Part shown: positions 37,635 through 50,575 of the stretch, piece by piece
Layout: each line of letters opens with the position of its first letter
Numbering within the stretch: the stretch's first letter is position 1
From: Gigaspora rosea
Taxonomy: Eukaryota > Glomeromycota > Glomeromycetes > Diversisporales > Gigasporaceae
Assembly (NCBI GenBank): GCA_003550325.1
Contig: QKWP01001949.1
Span: 1 to 64,000 of the forward strand
Reading direction: 5' to 3'
DNA: 64,000 nt
Position numbers and translations under genes: made by a program
The notes under the pieces: generated by a model
Database searches by the model: none
What the model saw: the letters and a program-made list of their open reading frames with translations, nothing else
What the model was told of the DNA's origin: nothing

Positions 37635-38945
37635 AATATTGACGAAACTATCTCGTAAGGACCTCAAACTGACAAATTTACGAATGACGAAACTTTGCGA
37701 ATGGTGATAAATATAGTACATATAATAAGTTATCTCTATACGATTAACAATGCTGCATAATGCATATCAATAACAATAATACATAACAATGTTACTTATT
37801 AAGGTATAAATTTGTTGTGTTACAATTTTGGTGTTCAATATACAAATCACGTGAAAAATAACTTACCGTGACTTGCTAAAATTAACTTATTGGAATTCCA
37901 AATCAAGTTCAATATTACCAACCCGTTTTTTAAAATTTCCTTATCTGGAATGCAGAAATCACGATTAGGGTTAAGGTTAATGATGCTTAACGAAACTATT
38001 TTCGCACTGACTCGTCTATGGTTTCGTCCGACGAAACTTTGACGATTGACGAAACTACAGACGATTGACGAAACTATAGACGATTGACGAAAACTATAGA
38101 CGACTGACGAAGCCATTGAAGAAACTAGATATGGATTTCATGTGTGCTGAGAAAGTCTGAGCTAATTGTGGATAATTAAAGCTAACCAACTAATTAATCT
38201 AGCTAATACAAAACTATACAACAATTGTCCCAAGAATCCTAGATTTGGACCGGGTCTCAAGTTAGTAGGGTCTTGTTACGGCGTAACTGGGATCTAAGAT
38301 AAGTATAGTTTACTCAATTCTACTTTTGGTTCTTATTTTCCAAATACTTTCTTAATATTAATTCTATAGTTCTATCAATTCCGCAATTGTAGGATTCGAA
38401 TAATCAATTTCAATCGTGAACTCGGTTCACGATGTCACATGATCGGGTAATCGGGAAAATCGGGTGCCCTTATGTCAAGCAAATGATCTACAAAATTTAG
38501 GCTCAGAACCAATAAAAATTGCAGGATCTTCGGATCTCCGTGTAACATAAACAACTGCTAACGATAAAAACAAAACAAAGAAATCGTGTAATACCACAAA
38601 ATTTTACTATGAGAACAGTATGAGAACTATGAACTAGCTCCGTTTTCTAAGTAAAAAAATGCGTATCAGGAAAAAGAGCATTATTTTCAAATATCGGATG
38701 TACCTCGGAACGCCCAGAAGGCGTTTATGCACCAACCAGTTTTTAATGATTCCTAAACCAAAAATCGCACTTTTTATTTTTATTTATCTCATAAATATAT
38801 ATATATTCTCACGAGTTTTGTTGTTCGACATGAGTTTTTTCATTCACGAGTTTCGTCATTCGTCAAATTAAAGTTGCCTGACGAAATGGTTATGTCATTC
38901 GTCTAGACGAACCTATTTCGTCATTCGTCAGGCATCATTAGTTGA
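37635..38945. repeat. Foldback with GACGAAAC/GACGAATG motif arms
   Basis: The left motifs (37640-37700 and 38020-38125) include five near-tandem gacgattgacgaaacta units. The right part (38830-38940) carries the inverted form (gtttcgtcattcgtc, cattcgtctagacgaa). The stretch between is intergenic. Confidence 0.55.
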
Positions 38946-39477
38946 TGTTAGAGTTTAGGGCAGACATTAGTGGGTTCGTTAGATGTATCAGCATTTTAAT
39001 TTTATACATATTGGTTTTTTTATAGTAATAATCTTTAACATAAATATTCAATATTTTGGTTATTATGTAATTTCACACTTTTATTTATGGTTGATTTAGT
39101 ATGCGATATCACGAAGTATATGGTTACTATAGCGAGTTAAGTGATTTGAGTCCGCACGCAGTAAAACGTGAATTTCTGCACTTAAACATCACGACATGCA
39201 TCACATAATACTATATTTATCTATTATATGAGAATTGTTTAACCAAACATCTCTAACAGGTTTTGTCTCGATTAAAACAAATATCTTTTTAGCTGGATAT
39301 ATCCGTATTTTAACGATATAAAAGGAATATTGGGCAGAGTAATGCTAATAAATGTGCATCTCATAATGATTTATTTTTTAATTTACGCTAAGTAGGAACA
39401 TCAACTAAGAAATCAAACTATGTTAGATAACTATAGCATTTTTCATATCACAAATTTTTACGTTACACAAACAACAA
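38946..39477. other. AT-rich intergenic stretch
   Basis: Nothing recognised. Confidence 0.4.
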
Positions 39478-40739
39478 TCTATATACTATTAAATCTCTAT
39501 AATGTGTCCGCGTTAAAAACGTTCTGATTGGCTTGCTTATGCATACACACAAACATGAATGTTGTCAGAAAACCGGATTTTGAAAATTTTTTTTTGTCTT
39601 ACGTTGTCACGAGATAAATTATCTCTCCGAAGCTAGAATTTTAATAAGGTAGCTGCGCAACGCAGTTGTGCTAAAAACCAGGAACGGAAATTTCTTGAGT
39701 ATATGATTGGTTTTTCATCTATTTAGTATGTTAAGTTTGTAGAATTTTTTTGAATAGACGAGAAAGAGTGGGAGACAAGTGGCTTAGCTTACTGAATAGT
39801 TTAACCATTGCCTTTTTTAATTATAAAATAGTCTTGGTTGTTGCATTTAGTGATTTAGAAATTATAGTTAATGTGGCATCTATAGTGTTGAGTTTAAATA
39901 TTTTGATAAACAATGAATACTCATATAGAAATACGTGGTAGGTATATAAGTGTTTACGAACGTAATATACTAATATGAATAGCAAAAGTATAATCAAAAT
40001 TTTTAATATTCTGTATCGTAATCTATCAATCGGATAGTAAACCCGCATGAAAAGTTTATTATTTTATAACGATTGTATCAATATAAACATAACACAACGC
40101 AAACGCGATGCAATAGAAAAGTCAACGTGGCATTGGTTACATCGGTCACATTAGGTGGTCGAATTTTCAAACTTATCCACATTTGCCACATTCAAATAAA
40201 TTTAAAAAGCATATCCAATCGGTCATCTAACCAGATGTGAATACTTGTGTATACATATAACCTTAATAACATTTCGATAAGCCATAAACTCATCACATAC
40301 TGTCACATGGCAGCGTCTTAAACAGGCAATTACCAATCCGAAATTACCCGTGTTTATATATTTAGAGATCACAGCCATCCAACCAAATGCAAGATTTTGT
40401 GGAACGAACTTCAATTCACATTCATGTAAACCATACTCTTCGTTTTCACTTACGGAAATCTCCGTTCCTGGTATTGCGCTGTAAATCCCGTGAATAAATA
40501 ATCAAGGAGCCACAAATATCAAGATTAAGTAATATTCACTAAAATATGACTCATGTGGTGACAGCAAATAATCAAGAAGCCACAAATATCAAGACTAAAT
40601 AATATTCACTAAAATATGACTTATGTGGTAGCCGCAATGATTTTCACTAAAACAAACCAACATCCTATTAAATTAATTTGCAAATATGGTACAGTAATTA
40701 TTTTTACTGCACGTCCGTAAGGACGTGCAAGAATGCTAG
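39478..40739 (+). mobile_element. Non-autonomous Helitron, 1262 bp
   Basis: The 5' end TCTATATACTATTAAATC fits the Helitron TC start. The 3' end has a perfect hairpin GCACGTCC-GTAA-GGACGTGC (40709-40728), then AAGAATG and CTAG (40736-40739). It sits between A (39477) and T (40740), the expected AT target, with no target duplication. The interior has two tandem ~75-bp units (ttcactaaaatatgact, atcaagaagccacaaata) near the 3' end. There is no Rep/helicase coding. Confidence 0.85.
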
Positions 40740-41697
40740 TTAAATTCAAATTCGGATTGTATATTTAACTGTAATTACAGTAAGAGAATAATATTAATAA
40801 TAATTGAAATTTCAATGTGTTATCAAGAAATCGAATTACCTTGAAACTTTCACGAATTGTTTATAAAATGCTAAAGAATAAAACTATGTTTTCAGATTTT
40901 TATCGATATATAAATTTTGTATATTTGTCTTATAGAATAAGTTGAATTTTGTTAATTGAAATAAAAACAAGAACTATCGAAACTATAAGTTAAAACTTAT
41001 TTAGAGCTATCGCAAAAAATTAAATATAGAACCTTCGAAATAGTTCTAAAGAACATTTCTCATTCAAAAGAAACTCAAAAAATAAGTACAATACTCGTGT
41101 GAATCTTTTAGAATTTTGCTTTTTTTTTTATAATTAAAATAATGTAAAAATAATATTCAATTTATTAAGTTAATTTCGCCAATAAAAATTTGATCATAGT
41201 ATCTAACATAGTTTTGATTTACATAGTTGATGTTCTACCCTAGTAAGTTGTGAAGCTTCTGAAATCAAAATTACATGTAATTTTGATCATATGAATAATT
41301 TTGGCCAAAATTTTTGTAAAGCTGGCATGAAAATAAATATAAAGTTCCGAACGCGATGATGGATTTCTATTAATGCTGGTAAAAATTTGTAATGCTAGTG
41401 TTATTATCATGTGACAATGTACTATTTATTGTGTAATTTATGCAATACATCACTATACAGTACGTACGTGGAATGTATAGTTTATGCGAAATAACTCCCA
41501 AAAATGTAATTTCGAATTTTGATCGAATTAAAAGCTTAATCCGGACCATTATTCAACGTGTCTCTAGACGTTATTTCGCGTTTATTCAGTTCATCATCCG
41601 TTCCTGGTTTAGCGCAACTGCGTCGCGCAGCTACTTATTATTAATATAATTTATAATCATGTTAAATCTGGATAATTTTTGTTAAGGTTTGTTATTT
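40740..41697. other. Intergenic stretch
   Basis: Contains an inverted copy of the GCGCAACTGCGTCGCGC motif at 41598-41640 (see 39645 and 59191). No gene. Confidence 0.45.
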
Positions 41698-41836
41698 GAG
41701 TGCTGTCAAGGGAAAACCAGTAAGTCATTTACCCATTATCATCGCAGTGATATGTACCCTTAATTCTTATAGGGGCAGATATAATTACGATAATAATGAG
41801 TTAAATGGCTTACTGGTTTTCCCTTGGCCAGCACTC
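41698..41836. mobile_element. 139-bp foldback MITE
   Basis: GAGTGCTGTCAAGGGAAAAC and its near-complement ending GGCCAGCACTC, flanked by attt on both sides. Confidence 0.75.
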
Positions 41837-41858
41837 ATTTCGTAATTATGTTTGACTA

Positions 41859-42072
41859 TCACTATATATTAAAATATCCGGAGTTATTCACGTTGGACAG
41901 ATTATGTAATATATTTGTATATGGTTTTTTGGGTCGCCAAAGGAAAAACATATAGGGATTTTAAATTAATAATATCAAACATAAATCATAAATTGCACAA
42001 TCAACCGATCTCTTTGTGGCACTCGTTTTTTACTATATAGCCCGTCGTTTAAGGGCGTGCTTTAATGCCTAG
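41859..42072 (+). mobile_element. Mini-Helitron, 214 bp
   Basis: It starts TCACTATATATTAAAATATC. The 3' end has a hairpin GCCC-gtcgtttaa-GGGC (42040-42055) and CCTAG ending at 42072. The flanks are A (41858) and T (42073). Its hairpin differs from that of 39478-40739, so it is a separate family. Confidence 0.75.
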
Positions 42073-43389
42073 TGTATTTATAAAAATTTCATAAGATTTT
42101 ATCAAGCTTACAGTACAAAAGTTGGAGTTTTGTAATTAATTGTGACAACTAAAGTTAGAATCATTGTAAAAAATATGTATATTTAAAGTTGACTATTGCA
42201 CCATAAATTATTCCCAAAAAATTTTATTTATGAATAATAAAACTAATATTTTAATCTAATTTATCCTTTGTTATTGCTAATATCAAAAAGATATTAACTA
42301 GGAACAGATATTTAGAAAACGGTTTTGATATTTCGACACCTACATAGATCATTTGTTTTTAAAGCTTTGATTGAAATCTCTCGATAATAAGTCTGATGAA
42401 ATTTGATGTACTTTTTTTCTTTTAGGAAATTTTAAGAATCCATAGAATTCAATAGTAATAATAATAATAATCATAAAAAGAAAGTTTAAGTTTTATCGGT
42501 TGGTTGTTGAGTATCTTCGATCAAAACCATAAAATTTTGTCGCGACTTACATTTTGAAACTTTTACTAAAGGTACATCAGTGTCCACCTTATGAATTCGA
42601 TGAACTGTTTTTTTTTGAATTAAATTGATTCGTAGAATTTAAATAAAAAAGAGTTCATTAATTGGTTGTTGTGATAGTCTCAATCAAATTCATGGAAAAA
42701 TATTGCTGCAGCTTATATTTTTGATAAACGTTTGGAATATTTTTAAATCCTTCATCGAAAGATATCTTGCCAACAACTTGATGAAAGTTGATGAACTTTT
42801 TTATTTGAATTCTATAGACTCATAGAATTCAATAAAAAAAGTTCATCGAATTTCATCAAGTGTTGTCAAGAATTTTCGAACAAGTGAGTAACCCACATGT
42901 GTGTGTAAATACAAAAAAAAAAGGACATAGAAATATCAGTTCCCTATTAATTATTATTAATAAATGCTAAAATTTATCAAAAATATTTAAAAATTTAGTA
43001 ACTGTGGTTTTTTTAATAGCATTACATTTATTAATAATATATTTAATTTAGCTAGATAGGCTTATTAAAAACCAAACAAATTTAAATTTTAAATTTTTAT
43101 AAATTGGCTTGGTCAAACATTAATAACTTGAAATCTTTTTTTTATATTTGAAATAGTCAGGTAAATATTTTAAATATATTAAGTCAGGCTTTGTTAAATT
43201 TGAATATTATTATCTATTAGATTACAATACGTCTAATGATCACGTGAAAATGACATTCTGGTGACAACGCAGGAGTAGTTGGCTTTAGCCTGCCCTGCTT
43301 AACAATACACCAATCCTGACTGTAGCGTATGCTATGATTGTGACATAAGTTAAACATTTTTGTCTGCACGATAGTTACATGCGGAGAAT
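42073..43389. other. Intergenic stretch with degenerate repeats
   Basis: Three related blocks (42385-42560, 42640-42720, 42760-42880) share catagaattcaata and gatgaa.ttgatgaac. The last is a hairpin at 42766-42870. Confidence 0.5.
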
Positions 43390-43620
43390 TATTTCCACAA
43401 TTGTGGAAAACTTTATTCTACAAATTCCACGAATCGTAGAATCGCAATTCTACAATTAACACGGCTTACATTTTGATGCAAGGATTTACAGGATGTAACT
43501 TCTACAATTGAATTCCACAATTCCACAACGGTGTGAAACTATGGAATTACTTAAATTAGATATTCCACAATTTCACACTGGTGGAATTGTACAATGTAAT
43601 ACGTGTAGAATTCACAATAT
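43390..43620. repeat. TTCCACAATT motif cluster upstream of the kinase gene
   Basis: About ten occurrences of (a)ttccacaatt, ttctacaatt and their complements, including a palindrome ccacaattgtgg. The cluster ends about 100 bp before the kinase ATG. It may be a foldback remnant serving as, or replacing, promoter sequence. Confidence 0.55.
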
Positions 43621-43725
43621 TTATTTGTCGTACTAATTTAAAACGGACAATACTTCTCCTGCATTACTAGTACGTACGTGCATACATACTGTATTCCTCA
43701 AACAAGATTAGTGCATGCAAAAGTC

Positions 43726-46073
43726 ATGGCTAACATACCGGTAGAGTGGCTTGAAAAGGCTATTTCCGATGGGCATCTTAATTATCTCGAATATAATAAA
43801 TTTATAGACCCCACTGTTATTGGTATTGGAGGTTTCGGAAAAGTTTTTAAATACGAGTGGAAAGATTGTGAATTAACAATTGCTCTTAAATGCCTTAGAG
43901 TTGACACAAGTTTAGATGAAAAACTCATTAATGATTTTATCAATGAGGTACACGTGTATTATCATATTTAAGACTTGAATTATTCCCTGATATACATTAA
44001 TATTAAATTTTTTATAACCATATAACAAAAGCTTAAGTTATTACGAAGAATTGATTTTCATCCAAATATCATTAAATTTTATGGGATCACAAAAGGTATA
44101 TATATAAAGTTTATGATGTTAAATATATAGTGAAACGACGAAAGTTTAATCATAGTATTAATTATAAATAAATAGACAATAATGGATGTTATAATATGGT
44201 TTTACAATACGCTAATGACGGAAATTTACGAGAATATTTAAAAGCAAATTTTACAAGATTACAATGGATGGATAAATTACGTATTTCTAAGGATATAGCT
44301 CACGGTCTTTTGTTCTTACACAATAATAATATTATTCATAGAGATCTTGTAAGCATGACTTTTATATTATAAATTTATTAATTTAGTTGCAGATAATAAT
44401 GCCCTGATATATTTTATAGCATTCGAACAAGGACAACCAAAGATTGCAGATTTTGGACTATCAAAACAAATAAATGAGAAGTCAATGACTTCAAACTCGA
44501 TTATTAACGGGATGCCAGCATATATAGAACCTAGATGCTTTATTGATCACCGATATAGACGTGATAAAAAGTCAGACATCTATAGCCTTGGAGTAATCCT
44601 CTGGGAAATTTCAAGTGGAAAGCCACCATTCCAAAATTTTGAATCATTAATGGCTCTTTGTTTTCATGTATACCAAGGAAATAGAGAAGACCATATAGAA
44701 GGTACACCACCTCAATACATTGAACTTTACGAAAACTGTTGGGATAACGATCCTGATAATCGCCCAGAAGCAAAATTAATTTTCGATGTTTTAAATCAAT
44801 TAATTCCTGACAAAAATTTTGTTCGACACCATCCTATTGAAATATTGACTCAAAATAGCGAAGCTTTTTCAAACTATCAAAATAATACAAAAGAACTTGT
44901 AAATTCACTTGAAATTATATCATCTCCACTTTATTTACTTGACTCAAAAAATTCAAATATTTTAGCACAGGACAATGATATTCTTGAAAATTTAAGAAAT
45001 GAAGCGTATGAGTGTTTTAAACAAGGCGAATTCCTCAAAGCATTAACACTTTATGAAGAAATTTTGGAGAGTAGACAGCATAGTGCTGAGGATCAAAAAC
45101 TTGCTTCAACCTGGGATCTTTCTTATAATCAATGTGGATTGAAAAAATTAAAAGAGTTAACGAAGGTGCTTTGCAAGAACACCACACTGACATCTTTAAA
45201 TCTTGAGCATAATAAACTTGGCCCAAAAGGGGAAAAACATTAGCGGGTGCACTTTGCAAAAACACCATGCTGAAAAATTTGAATCTTTTTAAAAATAATC
45301 TTGGACCAGAAGGAGGAAGAGAATTTTCAGATGCACTTTACAAGAATACTACGCTGACCTCTTTGAATCTTCATTATAATAATCTGGGATCGCATGGTGG
45401 AAAAGCTTTAGCTGCTGCGCTTCGCAAGAACACAGCACTGACTTCTTTGAATCTTGAGCGTAATAAGCTTGGATCAGAAGGAGGAAAAGCATTAGCTGAT
45501 ATGCTTTGCAAGAACAATACCCTGAGAATTTTAAATCTTGCAGAGAATGAACTTGGACCAGAAGGTGGAAAAGCATTAGCAGATGCACTTTACAAAAATA
45601 CCATGCTGACTTTTTTGAATCTTGATGATAATCGTCTTGGATTCGAAGGAGGAAAAGCTTTAGCTGATGCACTTTGTAGAAATAATGCTTTGAAAGATTT
45701 GAACCTTAGACTGAATTATCTTGGGTCAGAAGTGGGAAAGGCATTAGCAAATGCACTTTGCAAGAACATCATGCTGACTTCTTTGGATCTTACTATAAAT
45801 AATCTTGGATCTGAAGGAGGAAAAGCATTAGCAGATGCACTTTGCAAGAATGCTACACTGACTTCTTTGTGTCTTTGGAATAATAATCTCGGACCAAAAG
45901 GAGAAAGAGCATTTGCAGATGCACTCTGCACGAACAATATGCTGACTTATTTGAATCTTGACTGTAATAATCTTAGTTTAGAAGGAGGAAAAGCATTAGA
46001 AGATGCTCTTTGCAAGAACACTACACTCGATATTTTATCTATTCAACATAATAGATTAATATTAAACCACTGA
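43726..46073 (+). CDS. Protein kinase - TPR-like - LRR protein, with two one-base frame problems
   Basis: Exon 1 is 43726-43947 (MANIPVEWLEKAIS; Gly-loop IGGFGKV at residues 34-40; Lys55 in IALK; Glu74). Exon 2 is 44032-44095 and exon 3 is 44176-44348, ending in HRDL. The last exon starts near 44387 with (A)DNNAL and has DFGLSK, an activation segment ending in YIEP, SDIYSLGVILWE and the C-lobe PEAK. The kinase ends near 44800. A TPR-like pair of helices follows (FKQGEFLKALTLYEEIL). Then come about eleven 28-residue ribonuclease-inhibitor-type LRRs (LTSLNL..N.LG.EGGKALADAL). Every canonical acceptor after HRDL is one base out of frame. A second one-base loss lies at 45226-45236 in an A/G run (expected GGKALAG). 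Intracellular signalling or recognition is inferred. It is either a recent pseudogene or has assembly errors. Confidence 0.7.
45130..46060 (+). repeat. 84-bp tandem coding repeats (LRR)
   Basis: About eleven units encode 28-residue leucine-rich repeats. Nucleotide similarity between units is high (gcattagcagatgcactttg recurs), suggesting recent unit expansion or gene conversion. Confidence 0.8.
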
Positions 46074-47323
46074 ATAATCAGATTACTAAAATAATACAAT
46101 AAAGAATTCTGCCTTTTATTTTTTATATTATAATAATACATATTATTCATTGATGCCTTACAAGTATAAAATATTCTAATATAATTTATATGCTAAGATG
46201 TAGTAATTCGATAATTATAATAATAGCTATATAATCCTATATAAATGCTAATGTCAGGTTAGTTTGTAAATAAATGATTAAACAACTGTAAATGATAGGC
46301 AGTTAGAAATTTAAATTTTCAGGACTGTAAATATAATTCACTAGTGCATCTATTCCTGATTTTAATATTGTTAATTTGCGCAACCACTTTATGAATTATT
46401 ACATAAATACTTAAATTGATTAATGATCTTATTATCACAGATTACTTATTTTCCTAACAGAACCAAGATGCAAATCTGTGATTTGTCAAAACTGGTAAAA
46501 AAAAAAATTAATCTACTATGTCTCCTTCTAATATAGTTATTTGACCTCTTAAACCTGATAACCTTTTAAAAACTTTATAAATTTGTTTACCATGCATATC
46601 AGTTTTTAACAAGGGTTATTGTATAAGGTTTTCGGGATTCTGAATATTTTACTTAGACACTAAACCTTAATTACTTAGTAAATTTTTGGGATATAAGACA
46701 CCGGTTTAAATTATAAGTGTTCTTTATGATAATTTAAATAATTTGATTAATAATAAAAAGCAAAATTAATTAACAAAATTACAAAATTTAACCAATTAGA
46801 TTATCAGGGAAATTGATGATGAAGAAGTAGTGATTGTAATGTTTCCACCACTTGAGGATTAAAAAAGTGAAGTTTGTAAAGATAATGCTGGAAAGATGAT
46901 GTCAGCAAGGATGATGCCAGTAAAGATGATGCTGTTGTTAAGGATTATGTTTGTAAAGACAATGCCGATAAATTAGTTATTATCGCAAATCTGGTGACAT
47001 CTAAGATGTTGGTAATATGGTGTTATCTGAAATGTTGGTAAGTCTGGTGGTATTGGTAGAATTGGTGTCTCCTGAGGTGAATCTAGAGGTATTGGCTTTG
47101 TAATTGGCAGTTCTGTTACCCAATTTAAAAGTTTTTGATGTAGTGAAGTGACTATGGTATAAGTAACAGATGAACGATTGTACACGTGGCACTAGGGTGT
47201 TTAATAAACTAATTAATCAAAACATAAGTTAGGGCATATATGATCGGATTTTTAAAGGTTACTTCACATATGAATTTACATATGAATTTGTGCAAATTTA
47301 GGTAAATTTTTCTACACTAAAAT
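46074..47323. other. Intergenic stretch
   Basis: A degenerate aaagatgatg/gataatgc run (46860-46970) could be old Lys-Asp-rich coding. No gene is supported. Confidence 0.4.
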
Positions 47324-49303
47324 TAGGGATGGTAAAGTTGGTCTTGGTCTTAGGACTTGTAAGTCTTACCACATGAACCTAAGGACCAGGTCCTTATATA
47401 ATAAGTCCGAAAACTAGACCCGATTAAGATTAATTTAGGATTAAGTCCTTAAACTCAGTCACTGATACCTTCTAATTAAAATTCTTTGTTTATTGTGAAT
47501 ACTGATTAGTTAAAAAGCATATTTATCATAACATATTTATTATCTAAAATCTTATTACAAACTTGCATTAGTCTTATTAACACTGCAATATATTGCAAAA
47601 TTAGATTATATATTGTAATATTAGCACATTCTTATTCTAAATTATAATTTTTTAAAAATTTGATTAGTTGGGTTTAGAATATAGCATTACTAATATACAG
47701 TATATTACAATCTAAAAAGTTTATTTACATTGAAATACTAAATTTATGCAACTAATAGAACAGTCTGTTAAGTGAAGTATATTTAACCTTATTTACAGTA
47801 TATAGATATAATATGCCTATTAAAAGTTTAGTTTGGGTTGAACATATTTTTTTCTGTTTTATAAATGATGCTTTGCTCTTGATCATTTATTAAGTTTAAT
47901 ATTATTACATGCAGAAGAGAATAATATGTTACAACTATTTAGAAAAAGAAACTCCAACTTCATGATGGCCTTCTGCTACCATCAATCTTTATCTGAGGCC
48001 TTATTGTTAGCTTATCAAAGTTATTATAATAACTTGTCAGACTTACAGAATAAAAATTGTTAACATTAACAACCTTGTCTAGTCTAACCAGCCCAGGTCC
48101 CAGAATGTTAACAAAAAGCAGTCATATGATTCGGACTGCTTAAAACAAGCTTCTAGAATCTTCATCCAATAGTTTCTCTATAAGTCTCGCACGTTCTTCT
48201 ATGTTACTTGTTTCCAAACTACTCATGACGATTGTATCCAATACAGTAGGTGCCTTTCCTTTTTGGGAGCAGTAAACACTGCAGATCTTTTGGAAGGGAC
48301 GCCAAATTGCCCACTTTTTGAAAATTCTTTATGAACTGACAGCACCAAAAGAAGTTTACATGTAGCTATAGTAAGGACTGTGGTTCTTCCCATATAGTCC
48401 AATAAACTTTAAGCCAGTATATAAAATCTGTTCCCAAAAGTATGTGAATCTTGTGCACATTGTACACATAATTTATATGAACAATTTTAAAAAACTTGTG
48501 CACTATATAGCTTTGTTATAATTAAATTTATATAGATAAATCTGAATATGCATACAATAAATTATGTGCACAATGTGCTCTATGTGCACATCTTCTAATT
48601 TGACTAATTATTTTGGTACACTATTTAGCCCAAAAGTATGTGAATTCTGTGCACATTTCTGGCCAAAAATATGTGAACCTTTTTAAAAACATGTGCACAT
48701 GAGCATATTGTGCACATAGATTTTATACACTGCTCTAAGCTTGTTAGCAGGTAGCCTATGAACTTTATTTCTAAACAACAAGTGCTGGTTTTTTGGTAAG
48801 GGGAGTAACAAAAATCAGGTGATTTTTTAGGGGGGAGGGGGGTAAAAAAAGTTAAAATTATATATAAGAACCTGACTATTTATATATTAAGGAAGAGGGA
48901 GGGGGGTAGGCCTCTAATAAAAAATAATCAGGTAATTAATGACACTGCCCTAAGTGACAAACTCTAAAGCTATTAGCAGATACTCAGTTAACTGTATCCC
49001 TAAATAATAGCTACCAGGTTGCATAATTTCATTGGTTTTTCTTCTGTTTCTTTGAGAGTTTACTTCTGAAGTATTAGCATATTTGTTGGTACAAGTGATC
49101 AGTGAGTAGAGTTATGGAAGATCTCGGTTGGGTTGAACATATTTACTATTTTATTATTAATATATTTTAAATTCTTATAAATTTTATATTAGGACCTATT
49201 GTGAACCTATAAACTTAGGACCTAAAATTAGAACCTAGTCTTTAAAAAACCAGGTCCTAAAACTAGGTCCTAGAGTCCTAGACTTAAGACTTTACCATCC
49301 CTA
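47324..49303. mobile_element. hAT-like non-autonomous element, 1980 bp
   Basis: TAGGGATGGTAAAGT and its complement form the ends. The flanking 8-mers actaaaat and gataatat match only 5/8, so the duplication is weak or decayed. Subterminal taggacc/ggtcct repeats occur on both sides. It contains the 48100-48350 fragment and cluster of tgtgcacat repeats (48430-48730). Confidence 0.6.
48100..48350 (-). repeat. Fragment related to the insertion at 7746-8827
   Basis: gatcttttgga.ggg.cgc and gcccactttttg are shared with 8390-8440. On the minus strand a frame of about 60 codons has KKWAIWRPFQK then LIEKLLDEDSRSLF and a stop. Family unknown. Confidence 0.5.
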
Positions 49304-49889
49304 GATAATATGTTATCATATTTTTTCTTTAAACAATAGTTCTAGACTAGCTCTACATTGGAATAGAACCTATTTTTTTATAAAATTTTGTTAAAATTTT
49401 ATTAATAATTATCAAAATTTATTAAAAAACTAGTGCGAAGATAGTAGAACTACAGTATTAAAAAAATGAGATATATTTTGTCTGTTAGTTCTATCTTTTT
49501 TTACAATTTGAGCAATATTTATTTAAAAAAAATCTTGCATAAAAAATTATACTATACAAAAATTTATAATTAAATTAAAAAATACTAAGTTTTTAAATAG
49601 TTTTAATTATTTTTTATTTTGTAGATTAAAAATAATAATAAATTTTAAAATAGTTTAAATAAACCAGTTTTAAAGTAATATATATCTAAAAATAGTTGGT
49701 TTTTTTTATATATTTATATAACAAAATATATAAAAATATATAAAAGGATTGCAAAAATAAAATATTCTATACAATTTATTCTCTCAAAATTAGTATGCAT
49801 GGTAGACAGGTTTTGTATTAGTTTTGAGAAATTATCAGATTTGAAGGACTTTATATTATTGGTTATTGTTATATTTACCAATTAATTAA
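49304..49889. other. AT-rich intergenic stretch
   Basis: Nothing recognised. Confidence 0.4.
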
Positions 49890-50575
49890 GGTTTTTCAAA
49901 TTGAATTAGGTTCAAATAAAACCAGATTTGTCTAATTCAAATCTGGATTGCATTCAAATGAACTATGATTGACTTATTTAAACCTGAATTGGGTTCAAAT
50001 GAATTCTTATTGACTTATTTGAACCCAAATTTGGTTTAAAAAACCTGAGTAAGTATTGAACTTGGGTTGAACTGTCTAAATTGGATTTTATTCAGGTTAG
50101 TCCAAATGGGTACCAGTGAAAATCCTAACAAATAGAATTCCAGCAAGTCATAATTCTAACAAAAAAATTCTGATAATAAAAATCTTGACAATCCTAATAC
50201 AAAAATTTATTAAATTTATTTAAATTAGATTTGGGTTAAGGTAAGTAATTAGGTTAGAGTTAGAGTAAGTACCTAGTTTATTTGAATTTAGGTAATTATA
50301 TAGTAAAATTGTTCAAGAGAAACTTTTTTTGATTGTCAGAATTTTTGATTGTTGGGATTTTTTTTTGTTATAATTATGATCTGTTGGGATTTTATTTGTC
50401 AGGATTTTGACCCAAACCTACTTAAATAAACCCAGAATATATTCTAGTTCAAATAAAACCAAAATAAGCCTATTTAAACCCAAATTGGATTATTTACACT
50501 TGAGTTGGGTACAAATAAATTCAGAATGGACTCATTGAACCTAAGTTGGGTTCAAATAAACTAAAACTTATTTAA
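49890..50575. repeat. Motif-array foldback (GGGTTCAAATAAA) with concentric inner foldback
   Basis: The outer arms carry tgggttcaaat and its inversions (49895-50100 and 50405-50570). The inner pair at about 50112-50412 is built from aatcctaacaa/ttgtcaggatttt motifs. The centre has gggttaaggtaag and gttagagttagag. Confidence 0.6.

Noticed and set aside
43678-43725. Upstream extension of the kinase start
   Set aside because: The extension would begin at GTG. The first ATG in frame is at 43726 and fits the family's usual short N-terminus.
45349-45937. Minus-strand frames opposite the LRR region
   Set aside because: Shadows of the 84-bp coding repeats on the other strand.
43726-46073. NLR-type immune receptor
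   Set aside because: There is no NB-ARC or NACHT motif. The N-terminal domain is a protein kinase.
46860-47185. Possible Lys-Asp-rich gene and a minus-strand proline-rich frame
   Set aside because: Low-complexity GATGATG repeats with shifting frames. No start, splice or domain support.
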